Source: an uncultured Balneolaceae bacterium
GTDB taxonomy: Bacteria > Bacteroidota > Rhodothermia > Balneolales > Balneolaceae
Assembly: GCA_938003885.1 (NCBI GenBank)
Contig: CALKWT010000250.1
Span: 1-35,423, forward strand
Reading direction: 5' to 3'
DNA: 35,423 nucleotides
Of this stretch, positions 34,280 through 35,423 are shown in pieces. Position 1 is the first letter of the stretch. Each line of letters opens with the position of its first letter. The notes below the pieces were generated by a model. That model was given only the letters and a program-made list of their open reading frames with translations, did not search any database and had not been told where the DNA came from. The position numbers were made by a program, and so were the translations under genes.

Positions 34280-35227
34280 TTACAGCTCTTCAAAGGCAAG
34301 ACTTGCCGCTCCCAGAAGCGCTGCCTCATTTCCAAGGGACTCGACGATAATTTCAAAACCTTCTGTAAAAGGAGGCATCAACAGCCGTCTTGCCGTATCC
34401 CGTGCGGGCTGAAGGATAAAGTCACCGGCATTTGCCACCCCTCCGCTGACAATGACCTTTCTGAAGTCCAGTATGTGAAGATAGTTAACAATGGCGTATC
34501 CCAATTTCTCCCCGCTCTTTCTGAGGATTTCGATCGCCAGTTCGTTGCCCTCTTTGGCAGCATGGTGGAGATCGATCGGCTCCAGCTTGTCGAAGTCTCT
34601 GTGAAAACGGATATAGAGCGGGTTCTCTGTATCCTGACGGATGGTGTCAGCAGCGTACCGGCTGAGAAATCGTTGCCCCAGATAGGCTTCAATGCCACCA
34701 CGCGTATTGCTGTTTGAAAGAGGCCCGTGGTAATCAATAATTACATGCCCAAGCTCGCCGGCCATTCCTGTTGTTCCGCGGAAAATTTTATTCTGATGGA
34801 TAATTCCGCCACCGACACCGGTACCGAGGGTAATCATTACGAAATTATCGAAATCCTTGCCTGCACCAAATCGTGCCGAACCGAGAGCCGCGAGGTTGGC
34901 ATCATTTTCTATCACCGTATCCAGTCCGGTTCTTTTTTGAAGCTCTTCCGAAACCCGTTCAACCTTCCATCCGGGCAGGTTGGGGGGGTATTTAACAATC
35001 TTTCGATCCATACTTACCATTCCAGGAAGGCCCATACCGATACCGATCGGCTGTTCCTTGCTGTGGGAAACGAGTTCAGAAACAACTTCTGCAATGCGGT
35101 CAAAGACATATTCTTTGCCCAGATCGGCATTTGTGGGTACAGAAACGGTATTAATAAAGCCGTTTTGGCGATCTATCAGAGCAGCTTTTATATTTGTACC
35201 ACCCAAATCAATTCCAATTGCTACCAT
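34280..35227 (-). CDS. ROK-family sugar kinase (glucokinase-like), zinc motif lost
   Basis: A 315-residue ROK kinase, probably phosphorylating glucose or a related hexose. The phosphate-binding loop is GIDLGGTNIKAALID (5-19), the catalytic Asp D109 is in VIENDANLAALGSARFG, and the adenosine-side motif is ITLGTGVGGGI. The family His is present in GELGHVIID (H161). The usual CxCGxxGCxE zinc site is replaced by SNSNTRGGIE (171-180), with all three Cys gone but the closing Glu kept. Glucokinase is therefore a family assignment, not proof of substrate. It lies 35 bp after the ftsB-like gene and 15 bp before lptD on the same strand. Confidence 0.92.
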   Translation of the reverse strand: MVAIGIDLGGTNIKAALIDRQNGFINTVSVPTNADLGKEYVFDRIAEVVSELVSHSKEQPIGIGMGLPGMVSMDRKIVKYPPNLPGWKVERVSEELQKRTGLDTVIENDANLAALGSARFGAGKDFDNFVMITLGTGVGGGIIHQNKIFRGTTGMAGELGHVIIDYHGPLSNSNTRGGIEAYLGQRFLSRYAADTIRQDTENPLYIRFHRDFDKLEPIDLHHAAKEGNELAIEILRKSGEKLGYAIVNYLHILDFRKVIVSGGVANAGDFILQPARDTARRLLMPPFTEGFEIIVESLGNEAALLGAASLAFEEL

Positions 35228-35262
35228 ACGTCGGATTAGCTCAATTCTAAAATGTTCATACG

Positions 35263-35391
35263 TTATTTCCTCTGAATCTTGTAGACCGTTTCACCCGGTT
35301 TTTTCATACCGTAGTTTTCACGGGCAATTTTTTCAAGAAGTGCGGGGTCGTTGTCCAGCTGCTCAATTTTTTCTTCAAGTTCTGCCGTAAG
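35263..35391 (-). CDS. septum formation initiator (FtsB/DivIC) family, C-terminal 42 residues
   Basis: The minus-strand frame ending at TAA (complement of 35263-35265) reads LTAELEEKIEQLDNDPALLEK and then IARENYGMKKPGETVYKI-QRK. The end of a coiled coil followed by LEKIARENYGMKKPGE-VYKI is the hallmark of FtsB/DivIC proteins, which form the FtsQLB divisome subcomplex. The N-terminal membrane anchor and most of the coiled coil lie beyond the contig end, where sequence changes to adapter at 35393. It is the first gene visible in the leftward ROK-lptD run. Confidence 0.85.
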   Translation of the reverse strand, partial: LTAELEEKIEQLDNDPALLEKIARENYGMKKPGETVYKIQRK

Positions 35392-35392
35392 A

Positions 35393-35423
35393 AGATCGGA
35401 AGAGCACACGTCTGAACTCCAGT
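35393..35423. other. Illumina TruSeq adapter, not genomic
   Basis: From AGATCGGAAGAGC at 35393 to the last base, all 31 bases match the standard TruSeq read-1 adapter start. The sequence interrupts the FtsB-like reading frame. The assembly carried untrimmed adapter onto the contig end. Confidence 0.98.

Overview
The window (about 35.4 kb, roughly half G+C) looks like a chromosomal contig end from a member of the FCB group, most likely Balneolota/Rhodothermota (Balneolaceae-like). This rests on gene content: two-subunit methylmalonyl-CoA mutase, a DUF4293 membrane protein, a carboxypeptidase-regulatory/DUF5686 outer-membrane protein, a Bacteroidota-type LptD, a YpdA-family flavoprotein, and pyrR directly upstream of pyrB. 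At least one promoter also resembles the Bacteroidota TAnnTTTG type. The taxon is inferred from gene content, not from a marker search.

Layout. 1-534 is the start of an acyl-CoA dehydrogenase gene running off the left edge, divergent from mutA-mutB (885-4588). Going left from 8818 are sucC, uvrB and a small SAM methyltransferase. 9035-14219 holds a CynX/NimT-type MFS exporter, pyrR-pyrB, an EamA transporter, a DUF4293 protein and a second EamA transporter. 14610-16133 is an MltF-like lytic transglycosylase with a solute-binding domain. 16338-18875 is a compact partner-switching module (STAS antagonist, HATPase anti-sigma-type kinase, GAF-GAF-PP2C phosphatase). 19356-21883 is a Tat-exported Gfo/Idh/MocA oxidoreductase followed by a DUF1080 (3-keto-disaccharide hydrolase-type) lipoprotein, a pair typical of periplasmic 3-keto-glycoside catabolism. 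An outer-membrane barrel protein, a lone FbpC/PotA-type ABC ATPase and a DUF5686 protein follow.

26400-27000 is an RNA locus: tRNA-Ala(GGC), a 119-bp tandem array whose units each carry the 3' part of that tRNA, and the small SRP RNA with its terminator. A YpdA-like oxidoreductase follows. 28092-29376 looks like a decayed accessory patch: a small Cys-containing secreted-peptide gene with an in-frame stop in its probable signal peptide, then a frameshifted fragment resembling the end of a six-bladed beta-propeller protein. The right side holds a Ppx/GppA phosphatase and a leftward run of genes: ftsB/divIC-like (partial), a ROK sugar kinase without the usual Cys zinc motif, lptD and a small membrane protein.

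The last 31 bases (35393-35423) are Illumina TruSeq adapter, not genome. I see no convincing new multi-gene defence or mobile system. The least explained structures are the tRNA-3'-end tandem array, the decayed peptide/propeller locus, and a LacI-type operator-like site overlapping the promoter of the keto-sugar operon.
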